Source: Klenkia taihuensis (GTDB taxonomy: Bacteria > Actinomycetota > Actinomycetes > Mycobacteriales > Geodermatophilaceae). Taken from it: 64,000 nucleotides of DNA. Below, piece by piece: positions 48,646 to 57,319 of this stretch. The stretch covers positions 558,001 through 622,000 of the forward strand of contig NZ_FOMD01000001.1 of assembly GCF_900112525.1 (NCBI RefSeq). The letters are read 5' to 3'. The position numbers were made by a program, and so were the translations under genes. The notes under the pieces were generated by a model. The model was not told the origin of the DNA. It saw only the letters and a list, made by a program, of their open reading frames with translations, and made no database searches. How positions within the stretch are numbered: the stretch's first letter is position 1; each line of letters begins with the position of its first letter.

Positions 48646-50969
48646 ACGTCGTGTCCGCCGGCCGCTGGGTCCGGCGCAGCAACGCCGTGGTGGCGCTGGT
48701 CGTGGGCCTGTCCGCGCTGGCCTCGGTGGCCGCCGTGCTGCCGCAGCCGCACCACCGCCGCCCCCCGGGCCTGCGGCCCCTCGACAGCGCCGTGGCCGCC
48801 GTCGACGGCGGGCGGTACCTGCTGCTGGGCGCCGGGCTGGTGCTGCTGCTGGTGGTCCGGGCGCTGCTGCGCGGCCGCCGGGCCGCCTGGGTGGCCGCCG
48901 TCGCGGCGCTGGTGGCCGCCACCGCCGGGTCGCTGGTGGTGCACCGGCACCTCCCCGTGTCGGTGGTGCTCGCGCTGCTCACCGTCGGGGTCGCGCTCAA
49001 CGGCCGGTCGTTCGTGGCCCGCGGCGACCCGATGCTGGTCCGGCGCGGCGGCGCCGTGCTGGTCGGCGGCGCGGCGCTGGTGGGCGTCGTCGCCACCGTC
49101 GGGCTCTACGAGCTGGACGGCCAGTTCCGCGGCGGGACGACGTTCCTGGGCTCGGTCCGCTCGGCCGCCCGGCTGCTGCTCATGCTGCCGGTGGACGACG
49201 AACCGCTGACCCGGCACGCCGAGTGGCTGGTGTCGGCCTCCCGCGGCGCGGCGCTGGCCGTGGTGCTGGTGGGTGCGGGGCTGCTGGTGGCCGCGGTCTC
49301 CGGCGGCCGGCAGCACGGCGCCGACCGGGCGGTGGTCGCCCGGCTGCTGGCCGAGCACGCCACCACCTCGCTGGCGCACTTCCAGCTGCTGCCGGACAAG
49401 CGGTGGCTGATCGGCCGGGACGGGCAGGCCTTCGTCGGCTACGGCCTGCGCGGCCGGACGGCGGTCGCGCTCGGCGGGCCGGTCGGCGCCCCGGGCAGCC
49501 GGCGCGCGGTGGCCGGGGAGTTCCTCGAGCTGTGCCGCCGCAACGGGTGGACCGCGGGGTTCCACCAGGTCACCGGTGACGAGCTCGACGACCTGGCCGC
49601 GCTGGGCCTACGCGCGTACAAGATCGGCGAGGAGGCCGTCGTCCCGCTGGACGCCGAGGTGCCCCCGGCCGGGCGGCTCGGCAAGTCCATCCGCTCCGCA
49701 GTGCGCCGCTGCGAGCGGGCCGGCTACCGGGTGGTCGCGCTCGAGCACCCGCTCACCGACGCCGACCTGGCCCGGCTGCGCGAGGTCTCCGACGCCTGGT
49801 CGGCCGACGGCGAGCACCGCGAGCGCACCTTCACCCTCGGCCAGTTCGACGCCGACCAGCTGCGCGCCACCCCCGTGCTCGCCGTCGTCGACGCGGAGGA
49901 CCGGGTGCAGGCCTTCGCCAACACGCTGCCGCCCTACCGCGGCCGCGAGCGCAGCTTCGACCTGATGCGCCGCCGGCCCGGCTCGGTCAACGGCGTGATG
50001 GACCAGCTCTTCGTGGCCATGGCCGACCGGTTCCGCGCCGACGGCGGCACCGGCATGAACCTGGGGCTGGCCCCGTTCACCGGCCTGGAGGGCCAGCCCG
50101 GGGTGCCCGCCCGGGTGATGCGCCTGCTCTACGAGCACGGCGGCGCGCTGCTGGACTACGCCGGCCTGCGGTCGTTCAAGGACAAGTGGGCGCCGCGCTG
50201 GGAGCCCCGCTACCTGGTGACGACGTCGGAGAGCGCGCTGCCGCGGGTGGCCGTGGCGGTCGCCCGGCTCGGCGAGCTCCCCGACCGCCGCAACCCGCTG
50301 GTGCGGGCCGCCGACCTGGCGCGCCGGTTCCCGGTCACCGCGGCGGCCGTCGCCGTCCAGCTGTGGCTGATGCTGTCCAGCGCCTACGACCCGCAGGTGC
50401 ACCAGCAGCTCTTCCAGGCCGCCGGGTCGTCGTGGGACCTGCTGACCCACGGCCAGGTCTGGCGGCTGCTCACCTCACCGGTCGTGCAGGCCAGCCCCGG
50501 TCTGGTGTGGGTGAACGTGCTGCTCCTGGCGGTGCTCCCGGTGGCCGAGGCGCGGCTGGGCAGCCGGTGGACCGCCGTCGGGTTCTTCGCCGGCGACCTG
50601 CTGGGCTCCGTGCCGGTGCTGGTGGGCACCCGGGTGGCCGCGGCGCTGGGCTTCGACCCGGCCCGGCTGCAGCTGCACGAGGTCGACGGCGGCACCTCGG
50701 CCGGCTGCTGGGCGCTGGTCGCCGCGCTGGTGGTGACCCTGCCGGCCGGGCGGTGGCGGCGGTGGGCCGGGGCGGCGCTGGCGCTGGTGATGGTCGGCGG
50801 GCTGGTGCTGGACCAGGGCATCGCCGACGTGCAGCACGCGGTGTCGGTGGCCGGGGTGGTGCTGGTGCTGACCGTGGGGCGGCGGCTGCTGGAGGCCCGG
50901 CGGAGACCGGCGGAGACCGCCGACGTCCGTCCTGGGGCGCCGGAGCCGGTGACCCAGGACGCACGCTGA
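48642..50969 (+). CDS. aminoacyl-phospholipid synthase (DUF2156) fused to a rhomboid-like domain
   Basis: 775-residue fusion protein. TM helices occupy about 1-230. Next is the soluble DUF2156/LPG-synthase C-terminal domain (about 240-550), with FLELCRRNGWTAGFHQV, GEEAVVPLDAE, GKSIRSAVRRCERAGY and FDLMRRRPGSVNGVMDQL. After a linker, a rhomboid-like TM domain (about 570-750) begins with GQVWRLLTSPVV and VNVLLLAVLPVAEARLGSRW, carries the nucleophile-like GTSAG near 686 and HAVSVAG near 729. Both residues of a Ser-His dyad are therefore present. The synthase part would transfer an amino acid from tRNA to a lipid; no lysyl-tRNA synthetase domain is attached. GTG start overlaps the flippase stop. 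Confidence 0.87.
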   Translation: MNVVSAGRWVRRSNAVVALVVGLSALASVAAVLPQPHHRRPPGLRPLDSAVAAVDGGRYLLLGAGLVLLLVVRALLRGRRAAWVAAVAALVAATAGSLVVHRHLPVSVVLALLTVGVALNGRSFVARGDPMLVRRGGAVLVGGAALVGVVATVGLYELDGQFRGGTTFLGSVRSAARLLLMLPVDDEPLTRHAEWLVSASRGAALAVVLVGAGLLVAAVSGGRQHGADRAVVARLLAEHATTSLAHFQLLPDKRWLIGRDGQAFVGYGLRGRTAVALGGPVGAPGSRRAVAGEFLELCRRNGWTAGFHQVTGDELDDLAALGLRAYKIGEEAVVPLDAEVPPAGRLGKSIRSAVRRCERAGYRVVALEHPLTDADLARLREVSDAWSADGEHRERTFTLGQFDADQLRATPVLAVVDAEDRVQAFANTLPPYRGRERSFDLMRRRPGSVNGVMDQLFVAMADRFRADGGTGMNLGLAPFTGLEGQPGVPARVMRLLYEHGGALLDYAGLRSFKDKWAPRWEPRYLVTTSESALPRVAVAVARLGELPDRRNPLVRAADLARRFPVTAAAVAVQLWLMLSSAYDPQVHQQLFQAAGSSWDLLTHGQVWRLLTSPVVQASPGLVWVNVLLLAVLPVAEARLGSRWTAVGFFAGDLLGSVPVLVGTRVAAALGFDPARLQLHEVDGGTSAGCWALVAALVVTLPAGRWRRWAGAALALVMVGGLVLDQGIADVQHAVSVAGVVLVLTVGRRLLEARRRPAETADVRPGAPEPVTQDAR

Positions 50970-51509
50970 TCAGCCGGGCTGGTCCGTGCCGAGCGGGAGG
51001 TGCATGAGCAGCTCGTCGCGCAGCTCGCCGTCGCCCAGCCGGATCGCGCCCGGCCACCGGCCCACCTCGCGGTAGCCGTACCGGGCGTAGAAGCCGTCGG
51101 CGCCCGTGCCCGCCCGGACGGTCAGGTGCAGGGAGTGCAGGCCCAGCCCCCGCGCCCGGTCGGCGGCCGCGGTCAGCAGGCGGCCGCCGACACCGGTGCC
51201 CCGGGCCGTCGGGTGCGTCTGCACCCGCTTCAGCGTGGCCCAGTGCGCGAAGATCGGCTGCGGGTTGCGCTCGAGCACCAGCCACCCGGCCAGGCCGCCG
51301 TCCCCGGTCGCGACCAGCAGCTGGACGCCGCCGGACAGCGAGCCGACCAGCGCGTCGAGCACCGGGGCGACGGTCGCGTCGTCCACCGGGACGACGGGGA
51401 ACCCGACGGCGCCGCCGGTGTTGGTGACGTCCCGCCAGCAGGCCAGCAGCGCCGCGCGCAGCGACGGGTCCACCTCGGCCGGGTCGGTCAGCCAGCGCAG
51501 CTCGCTCAC
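50970..51509 (-). CDS. GNAT-family N-acetyltransferase
   Basis: 179-residue GNAT protein. Motif A, the acetyl-CoA pyrophosphate loop, is VQTHPTARGTGVGGRLLTAA around residue 105, followed by LHSLHLTVRAGTGADGFYARYGYREVG-like sequence for motif B near 130-150. The GTG start overlaps the stop of the ArgO/LysE exporter gene, so the two are coupled. The substrate is unknown; an amino acid or its derivative would suit the exporter. Confidence 0.88.
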   Translation of the reverse strand: MSELRWLTDPAEVDPSLRAALLACWRDVTNTGGAVGFPVVPVDDATVAPVLDALVGSLSGGVQLLVATGDGGLAGWLVLERNPQPIFAHWATLKRVQTHPTARGTGVGGRLLTAAADRARGLGLHSLHLTVRAGTGADGFYARYGYREVGRWPGAIRLGDGELRDELLMHLPLGTDQPG

Positions 51510-52126
51510 CCGGTGATCCCACCAGGCCCGACCAGCAGCGAGACCGCGAGGGTGGCCATGACGACGGCGATGACGCCGTCGAGGACCCGCCAGGCCGCGG
51601 GGCGGGCGAACACCGGGCGCAGCACGCGGGCGCCGGAGCCCAGCCCGGTGAACCACAGCAGGCTGGCCGCGCAGGCGCCGGCGGCGAACCACCAGCGGTC
51701 CCCGCCGTGCGTGCCGGCGACGCTGCCGAGCAGCAGCACGGTGTCCAGGTAGACGTGCGGGTTCAGCCAGGTCAGCGCCAGCGCCGTGCCCACCACCGCA
51801 CCCGCCCCGGCCCGGGAGCCACCGGCGTCGGCGGCCAGCGCGGCCGGTCGCAGCGCACGCCGGGCGGCGAGCACCGCGTAGCCCCCGAGGAACAGCGCCC
51901 CGGCCACCCGGACCACGTCCACCAGCCACGGCACCCGGGTCAGCACCGCCCCGGTCCCGCCGACGCCGGCGAGGATGAGCACCACGTCGGAGACCGCGCA
52001 GACGGCCACGACGGCGGCCACGTGCTCCCGGCGCAGGCCCTGGCGCAGCACGAAGGCGTTCTGCGCCCCGATGGCGACGATCAGCGACAGACCCAGGCCC
52101 AGCCCGGCGAGCACAGCGGTTCCCAC
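51506..52126 (-). CDS. LysE/ArgO-family basic amino acid exporter
   Basis: 206-residue membrane protein with six TM segments. LSLIVAIGAQNAFVLRQGLRRE near residue 14 is the hallmark of the family, and LTWLNPHVYLDTVLLLGS near 120 is also typical. It exports lysine or arginine when cytosolic levels are high. GTG start at 52126. It is divergent from a LysR-type regulator, the usual lysE-lysG (argO-argP) arrangement, and coupled to a GNAT gene. Confidence 0.93.
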   Translation of the reverse strand: MGTAVLAGLGLGLSLIVAIGAQNAFVLRQGLRREHVAAVVAVCAVSDVVLILAGVGGTGAVLTRVPWLVDVVRVAGALFLGGYAVLAARRALRPAALAADAGGSRAGAGAVVGTALALTWLNPHVYLDTVLLLGSVAGTHGGDRWWFAAGACAASLLWFTGLGSGARVLRPVFARPAAWRVLDGVIAVVMATLAVSLLVGPGGITG

Positions 52127-52197
52127 GGGCCCGACGCTAGGCGGCCCGGCGCAACAGTTCCGCGCACGGTTCTGCGGCACCGTAAGCTGTGCTGTCG

Positions 52198-53064
52198 ATG
52201 GACCTGGCCCAGCTGCAGGCGCTCGCCGCCGCCGTCGAGGCGGGCACCCTCGACGGCGCCGCCCGGCTGCTGCACGTCACGCCGTCCGCGGTCAGCCAGC
52301 GGCTGCGGGCCCTGGAGTCCGCGACCGGCCAGGTGCTGCTGGTCCGCAGCCGGCCCGTCGTCCCCACCGAGGCCGGTGCCGCGGTGCTCCGGCTGGCTCG
52401 GCAGGTGGAGCTGCTGGTCGCCGACACCACCGCGCAGCTCGGCGGCAGCACCGCGCCCGGGGCGCCCGCGCTCCCGGTCGCGGTCAACGCCGACTCGCTG
52501 GCCACCTGGTTCCTGCCGGCGGTCGCGCCGCTGGCCGACCGGGTGCAGCTCGACCTCCGGGTCGCCGACCAGTCGCTGACCAGCGCGCTGCTGCGCGACG
52601 GCACGGTGATGGCCGCGGTCACCGCCGACCCGGTCGCCGTCCCCGGGTGCTCGGTGCACCGGCTGGGGTCGATGACCTACCGGCCGATGGCCACCGCCGC
52701 CTTCGCCCGCGCCTGGTTCCCCGGCGGTGCGACGCCGGGTGAGCTGCGGCGGGCGCCGGTGGTGGTGTTCGACCGCACCGACGACCTGCAGGCGGCCTAC
52801 CTGCGCCGGCGCACCCACGACCGGCCCACCCCGCCCACGCACTTCGTGCCGGCCAGCGCGGACTACCTGGCCGCCGTCCGGCTCGGCCTGGGCTGGGGCA
52901 TGGTGCCCGACCTGCAGACCGGCCCGGACGACGGCCTGGTGGAGCTCGACCCGGCCGGTGCGGTGGACGTCGTCCTGTGGTGGCAGCAGTGGAAGCTGCG
53001 CTCGCCCAGCCTGGACGCGCTCGCCGACGCCGTCCGCGCCGCCGCCCGGGCCGCCCTGGGCTGA
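52198..53064 (+). CDS. LysR-family regulator, ArgP/LysG type
   Basis: 288-residue LysR-type regulator of the ArgP/LysG group. The N-terminal helix-turn-helix (LDGAARLLHVTPSAVSQRLR near 19-38) is followed by the effector domain with LPVAVNADSLATWFLPA near 92, a characteristic ArgP segment, and LGLGWGMVPDLQ near 232. It most likely activates the divergent exporter in response to lysine or arginine. ATG start; the intergenic region is 71 bases. Confidence 0.93.
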   Translation: MDLAQLQALAAAVEAGTLDGAARLLHVTPSAVSQRLRALESATGQVLLVRSRPVVPTEAGAAVLRLARQVELLVADTTAQLGGSTAPGAPALPVAVNADSLATWFLPAVAPLADRVQLDLRVADQSLTSALLRDGTVMAAVTADPVAVPGCSVHRLGSMTYRPMATAAFARAWFPGGATPGELRRAPVVVFDRTDDLQAAYLRRRTHDRPTPPTHFVPASADYLAAVRLGLGWGMVPDLQTGPDDGLVELDPAGAVDVVLWWQQWKLRSPSLDALADAVRAAARAALG

Positions 53065-53070
53065 GCCGGG

Positions 53071-53961
53071 TCAGTCGTCGCCGGTGTGGCGGCCGGCCAG
53101 GCGGGCCAGCACGCGGCCGCCCTCCTGCTTCACCAGCAGCTTCTCCTGCGGGACGGCGACCGGGCCGCGGGTGGGCTGGCCGGCGTCGAGCTCGAAGGCC
53201 GAGTCGTGCCACGGGCACACCAGGCAGTCCCGGCCGCGGACCTGCTCGACCGCGCCGTCGGACAGCTGCCCGCCCAGGTGGGCGCAGGCGTCGAGGAACA
53301 CGTCCACCCGGTCGCCGCGGCGGACGACGGCCAGCGGCACCGGGGTGCCCTGGCCCGGGCCGGTGCGGCGGGCGGGCCGGCCGTCGGGCAGGTCCTCCAG
53401 CGGGCCGAGGTCCACCCAGTCGTGGCCGAGCGAGCGGGCGGCGGTGGCGGCGTGGGAGACCCCGGAGCTCTGCGCGTAGCTCATGTGCCCGCCGACCGCG
53501 GCCGAGCCGCCGGCCAGCGCCAGCCCGGCGTAGGCGAGCACCCGCCCCGCCGTCCCCGCGCCGCGCCTGCGGGCGACCAGCGACCCGGCGTAGAGGCCCA
53601 GCGCGACGGAGTTCAGCGCGGCGTGCACCAGCCCGACCCGGCGCACGCCCACCTCCTGCTGCGACCAGTCGGCCGACCCGGCCAGGGCGGTGGGGACGGC
53701 GGCGGCCACCCCGGTGCCGATGAGCAGGGTCGCGGCCGGCCGCAGGGGAGGGACGGCGTCCAGCAGGCCGGCGGCCACCCAGCTGCCGACCGGCACCTGG
53801 GCCAGCACCGGGTGCAGCGGGTGGCCGAGCCAGGTGCCGTGCAGCGCGTCCTCGACCGCGCGCGGCCGCAGCGCCCGCTGCACGGCGGCGCGGGCGGGGC
53901 GGTCGGCGCCGTCGAGGGCGGGGGAGTCGGCGATGCGGTCGAGGAAGCCCAGGAGACTCAT
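53071..53961 (-). CDS. Rieske 2Fe-2S protein fused to a DUF2231-like membrane domain
   Basis: 296-residue protein. The N-terminal part (about 40-165) has the DUF2231 pattern, GTWLGHPLHPVLAQVPVGSWVAAG near 42 and three further hydrophobic helices. The C-terminal part (about 185-290) is a Rieske domain with cluster ligands CAHLGG near 230 and CPWHDS near 252. An anchored electron carrier or oxidoreductase partner is likely. No oxygenase gene is adjacent. ATG start with a good context. The combination is known in actinobacteria but its function is not. Confidence 0.9.
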   Translation of the reverse strand: MSLLGFLDRIADSPALDGADRPARAAVQRALRPRAVEDALHGTWLGHPLHPVLAQVPVGSWVAAGLLDAVPPLRPAATLLIGTGVAAAVPTALAGSADWSQQEVGVRRVGLVHAALNSVALGLYAGSLVARRRGAGTAGRVLAYAGLALAGGSAAVGGHMSYAQSSGVSHAATAARSLGHDWVDLGPLEDLPDGRPARRTGPGQGTPVPLAVVRRGDRVDVFLDACAHLGGQLSDGAVEQVRGRDCLVCPWHDSAFELDAGQPTRGPVAVPQEKLLVKQEGGRVLARLAGRHTGDD

Positions 53962-54014
53962 CGCCCGGGCCTACCCGGACCCCCGGGGTTCGGAACCGGT
54001 CCGGACGGATCGGG

Positions 54015-54902
54015 TCAGATGCCGGTGGGCGGCGGGGTGAGGAGCTCGGCGTCCTCGGTGGGCGGGGGCAGGTGGTGCGCGCCGGTCTCCAGCATCGTCT
54101 GCAGCCGGTCGAGCAGGCTCTCCAGCGACTCCTCGAACTCGGTGAGGGTCTCGTCCAGGGACAGCAGCGGCTGCAGCTCGGTGATCAGCGGGAACTCGAC
54201 CAGGTCCAGCTGCTTGGTCGACGGCTTGCCGTCCGGGTCGTCCTCCGGGTGCACCGACACCCCGCGCTGGGCCACCTCGAGCAGCAGGTGCCCGAGCAGG
54301 AAGCTGGTGTAGGCACGGTAGGCCACCACGGCCTGCACGCTGGTGAACCCGTGCGTGTGCAGGGCGCGCAGCAGCGACTCGACCCACTTCAGGCTGCGCA
54401 GCGGCGGGCGCACCCACGGGGCGGCCGGCGGGCGGGTGGCCACCAGCGGGAACAGCGCCGGGTGGGCCAGGGCGATGCGCCGGACGCCGTGGGCCAGCCG
54501 CTGGAGGTAGTCCTGCCAGCCGAACCTCGGCTCGAAGAGCACCTCCTCGTCGGCGAACAGCTCGTCGACGACGGTGTCCACCACGCCGTCGAGCAGGTCG
54601 TCGCGGCCGGGCACGTACCGGTACAGGCTCATCGCCTCGACCCCGAGCGCGGACCCCAGGCGGCGCATGGTCAGCAGGGGCAGGCCGTGGGCGTCGATGT
54701 AGTCGATGGCCGCGGAGATGATCCGCTCCCGGTCCAGCGGCACCCGGGTGCCCAGGCTGGGGGGCCCGGTGGCGTCCTCGGCCGCGCGTCGACCCCGGTT
54801 CTCGGGCAGGTCGGGGTCGTCCGGGTGGTCGGGCGCCTCGAGCCCGCCGTCCTGGATCGCACCCACGTCCGTACCCGGCTGGTCGTCCCCGGGGGCTGCC
54901 AC
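54015..54902 (-). CDS. TetR-family transcriptional regulator
   Basis: 295-residue regulator with a long, acidic, probably disordered N-terminal extension (about 1-50), then the TetR helix-turn-helix (LTMRRLGSALGVEAMSLYRYV near 77-97) and a helical C-terminal domain of the TetR_C_1 type with EVAQRGVSVHPEDDPDG near 212. I chose GTG at 54902, with GGTGGA upstream; the frame is open further but crosses the operator region. Two tandem operator-like palindromes at 55012 and 55045 lie between it and the CsbD gene. Confidence 0.87.
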   Translation of the reverse strand: MAAPGDDQPGTDVGAIQDGGLEAPDHPDDPDLPENRGRRAAEDATGPPSLGTRVPLDRERIISAAIDYIDAHGLPLLTMRRLGSALGVEAMSLYRYVPGRDDLLDGVVDTVVDELFADEEVLFEPRFGWQDYLQRLAHGVRRIALAHPALFPLVATRPPAAPWVRPPLRSLKWVESLLRALHTHGFTSVQAVVAYRAYTSFLLGHLLLEVAQRGVSVHPEDDPDGKPSTKQLDLVEFPLITELQPLLSLDETLTEFEESLESLLDRLQTMLETGAHHLPPPTEDAELLTPPPTGI

Positions 54903-55007
54903 TGGTCCACCTTCCGTCGTGCCGTCCGGTCGAGGTTGCCTTGCACACGGGGGCGCCGCACGTCGAGACGCGGGGGGTGTGATCTGTCCCGCACATGTTT
55001 GGCCGGC

Positions 55008-55054
55008 GCGCTTACGGCGTAATGAAGCCCTGTCCGCAGGGCGCTTACGACGTA
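55008..55054. promoter_or_regulatory. tandem TetR-type operators
   Basis: Two copies of GCGCTTACGNCGTA start at 55008 and 55041, 33 bases apart, which is about three helical turns. The first contains the perfect 11-bp palindrome TTACG-G-CGTAA, the second TTACGACGTAG. They lie 106 bases upstream of the TetR start and 115 bases before the CsbD start. The TTACGNCGTAA form is typical of TetR-type operators. Confidence 0.65.
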
Positions 55055-55168
55055 GGAACCATTGCGGACGATCCGGTTGCGGACTCATCCGTCCCTCCGG
55101 GCCCGGCAGGGCGACCGCTCTGCCGGAACCGGCACCACCCACGGTGCCCGACCCACGGGAGCAACGCC

Positions 55169-55339
55169 ATGAGCGGTCTCGACAAGATCAAGAACAAGGC
55201 CGAGGAGCTGGTCGGGGAGGCCAAGGAGGCCATCGGCAAGGCCACCGACAACGAGAAGCTCCAGGCCGAGGGCCAGGCGGACCAGACCTCCGCCAACACC
55301 AAGCAGGCCGGCGAGAAGGTCAAGGACGTCTTCAAGTAG
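55169..55339 (+). CDS. CsbD-family stress protein
   Basis: 56-residue CsbD family protein: GLDKIKNKAEELVGEAKEAIG at the N-terminus, then a Gln/Lys-rich helical tail ending in GEKVKDVFK. Such proteins are small, highly charged and induced by general stress (sigma-B regulon in Bacillus). ATG start. It has a 100-base leader that contains none of the operator copies, so TetR control would act on a promoter further upstream. Confidence 0.92.
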   Translation: MSGLDKIKNKAEELVGEAKEAIGKATDNEKLQAEGQADQTSANTKQAGEKVKDVFK

Positions 55340-55440
55340 GCCGCCCTCGGGGCCGGGCGACGACCGCCCGGCCCCGGCCCCGCACCACCCGTCCACCCGT
55401 CCACCCCCGCCCGGAGCGGGAACCCGTCCCAGGAGTGACC

Positions 55441-56088
55441 GTGTCCATCGACCCGAACCCCCGCCCCGCGACCACGCCGGGCGCCCACGCCGCGCCCGCC
55501 GACACCACCGTGGCCGCCACCCCCACCCGTCGTGACGTCGTCGCCGCGGAGAAGCAGCGCGCCGGCGGCGTGAAGATCGGCTCGGCCTTCTTCGGCTGGC
55601 TGACCGCCACCGGCATGGCCGTGCTGCTGACCGCCCTCGTCGCCGCCGCCGGCACCGCCGTCGGCCTGGCCACCGACACCTCGCTGTCGCAGGCCGCCGA
55701 CGACGCCACGAACAACCCGCAGGCCGTGGGCTGGGCCGGGGGCATCGCCCTCCTGGTGATCCTGTTCCTCTCCTACTACTCCGGTGGCTACGTGGCCGGC
55801 CGCATGGCCCGCTTCCACGGCGCCCGCCAGGGCATCGCGGTGTGGGTCTGGGCCGTCGTCGTCGCGGTCGTCGTCGCGGTGCTGGCCGCCGTCGCCGGCA
55901 ACCAGTACGACGTGCTGGGCCAGCTCAACGCCTTCCCCCGACTGCCCGTCAACGAGGGTGACCTGAGCACCACCGCGATCGTCGTGGCGCTGGTCGTCGC
56001 CGGTGTCGCCCTGGTCGGCTCGGTCCTCGGTGGCCTGGCCGGCATGCGGTTCCACCGCAAGGTCGACCGCGCCGGGCTCGGCGACTGA
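55441..56088 (+). CDS. membrane protein, 215 aa
   Basis: Four predicted TM segments: FFGWLTATGMAVLLTALVAAAG near 50-71, AVGWAGGIALLVILFLSYYSGGYVAG near 98-123, GIAVWVWAVVVAVVVAVLAAVAG near 132-155 and STTAIVVALVVAGVALVGSVLGG near 180-202. The Pro/Thr-rich N-terminus is cytoplasmic. It resembles the YrzE/TIGR04086 type of stress-associated membrane protein. GTG start with AGGAG 6 bases upstream. It follows CsbD by 101 bases and may share its regulation. Confidence 0.8.
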   Translation: MSIDPNPRPATTPGAHAAPADTTVAATPTRRDVVAAEKQRAGGVKIGSAFFGWLTATGMAVLLTALVAAAGTAVGLATDTSLSQAADDATNNPQAVGWAGGIALLVILFLSYYSGGYVAGRMARFHGARQGIAVWVWAVVVAVVVAVLAAVAGNQYDVLGQLNAFPRLPVNEGDLSTTAIVVALVVAGVALVGSVLGGLAGMRFHRKVDRAGLGD

Positions 56089-56101
56089 TCCACCCCCTGC
56101 G

Positions 56102-56137
56102 CTCCGGCCCGGCCCCCGCACGGGGGCCGGGGCGGAG
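56102..56137. terminator. bidirectional intrinsic terminator
   Basis: CTCCG.CCCGGCCCCCG and CGGGGGCCGGG.CGGAG form a near-perfect stem of 16 pairs with a 2-base loop, located in the 55-base gap between convergent genes. No U-tract follows. Confidence 0.7.
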
Positions 56138-56143
56138 GCGTGC

Positions 56144-57136
56144 TCAGGTGCGGAAGTTGGCCTGGATGCGACGCAGCAGGAAGTCCCCGGCGGTGATCGG
56201 CTCCTCGCCCGGGGCCTCGATCACCGCGTCCTTGTCGGCCTGGGCGAAGTAGGCGATCGAGAAGCGCGGGTCGGTCGGGTCCCCGGGGCCGGGTGCGGCC
56301 ACCCGGTGGAAGTTCGACGGCAGCCGCCCGCCCGACCAGCGCTCCAGCATGTCCCCGATGTTGCAGGTGATGGCCTCGTCGGTGGCCGGCACCGGCGTCC
56401 AGGCGTACCCGACCGCCGAGGGCCGGGCCGCCTCGGCGCCCGGGAGCACCTGCAGGCCGTCCTGCCCGGCCCGCTGGAAGAGCAGGGTCAGGCAGTCGAA
56501 GTCGGTGTGCGCGCCGGCCCGCCAGGTGCCCGGGACGCCGACCAGCTCGTCCGGGAACGCCATGTAGTGGATCAGCCGCAGGCACGACTGGTACTGCGGG
56601 TTCGCCGGGTCGTGCACGCCGGCGAAGAAGTCGCGCGGCAGCTCGAGCACGTCGGCGAAGCAGGACAGCACGGTCATGGCCACCTCGTGGCAGTGCGCCT
56701 CGAAGGCCAGCACGGTGTCGCGGAACCCGGCCACCTCGCCGTCGGTGGGCCACAGCCCCTCCATGTGCGGGCGGGTGAGCTGCCAGGACTCCTTCTGGTC
56801 CGGCGTCCCGACCGAGGGTCGCACCTGGGACTTGAACTCGTAGCCGGCGTTGAGGCCCTTCTTCATCGGGTAGCGCGCCTTGACCTCGGCGGGCAGCGCG
56901 AAGAACGCCCGCGCGGCGGCGAAGGCGCCGTCCACCTCCGCGGGGGTGATGCCGTGGTCGACGACCTGGAAGAAGCCGATGTCGGTCGCGGCCGACCACA
57001 GCTGCTCGGTGACCTCGGCCCGGCGGGTGGCCAGGTCGGCGAGGGAGATGCGGCGGACCTCGCGGTCGGTCGTCAGGGTGCCGGGGGCACCCATCCGGGA
57101 CTCGCGGGCCAGCTCGGACAGGGTGGGCGTGCTCAT
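56144..57136 (-). CDS. isopenicillin N synthase-like 2OG-Fe(II) oxygenase
   Basis: 330-residue oxygenase. It has the N-terminal DIOX_N region (ISLADLATRRAEVTEQLW near 30, GFFQVVDHGI near 55) and the Fe(II)/2-oxoglutarate core with HTDFD near residue 215 and the second His in LPSNFHRV near 277, followed by the Arg in PRFSIAYF. Family members act on small molecules such as gibberellins, flavonoids or beta-lactam precursors; actinobacterial ones are mostly unstudied. ATG start. Not linked to a biosynthetic cluster, so the substrate is unknown. Confidence 0.91.
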   Translation of the reverse strand: MSTPTLSELARESRMGAPGTLTTDREVRRISLADLATRRAEVTEQLWSAATDIGFFQVVDHGITPAEVDGAFAAARAFFALPAEVKARYPMKKGLNAGYEFKSQVRPSVGTPDQKESWQLTRPHMEGLWPTDGEVAGFRDTVLAFEAHCHEVAMTVLSCFADVLELPRDFFAGVHDPANPQYQSCLRLIHYMAFPDELVGVPGTWRAGAHTDFDCLTLLFQRAGQDGLQVLPGAEAARPSAVGYAWTPVPATDEAITCNIGDMLERWSGGRLPSNFHRVAAPGPGDPTDPRFSIAYFAQADKDAVIEAPGEEPITAGDFLLRRIQANFRT

Positions 57137-57319
57137 GGTGGGGACCCCCGAGGGGTGGCCGCACGGCAGCTGCCGCGGCTCTGCGGCCCATTCGAACCGG
57201 GGTCCCGGCAGCCGGCAAGGCCCCGCGACCAGACGTAACGCAGGCTTCACACCGGCAGGTCTGGTTGGGTGGTCCACGGACGCCGGGACCTCCCCGGCAC
57301 CCGACCCGAGGAGAACCGC

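Noticed and set aside
48642-50969. Calling the protein a plain lysyl-phosphatidylglycerol synthase
   Set aside because: There is no lysyl-tRNA synthetase-type domain and the amino acid donor cannot be read from sequence, and the C-terminus has a rhomboid-like domain.
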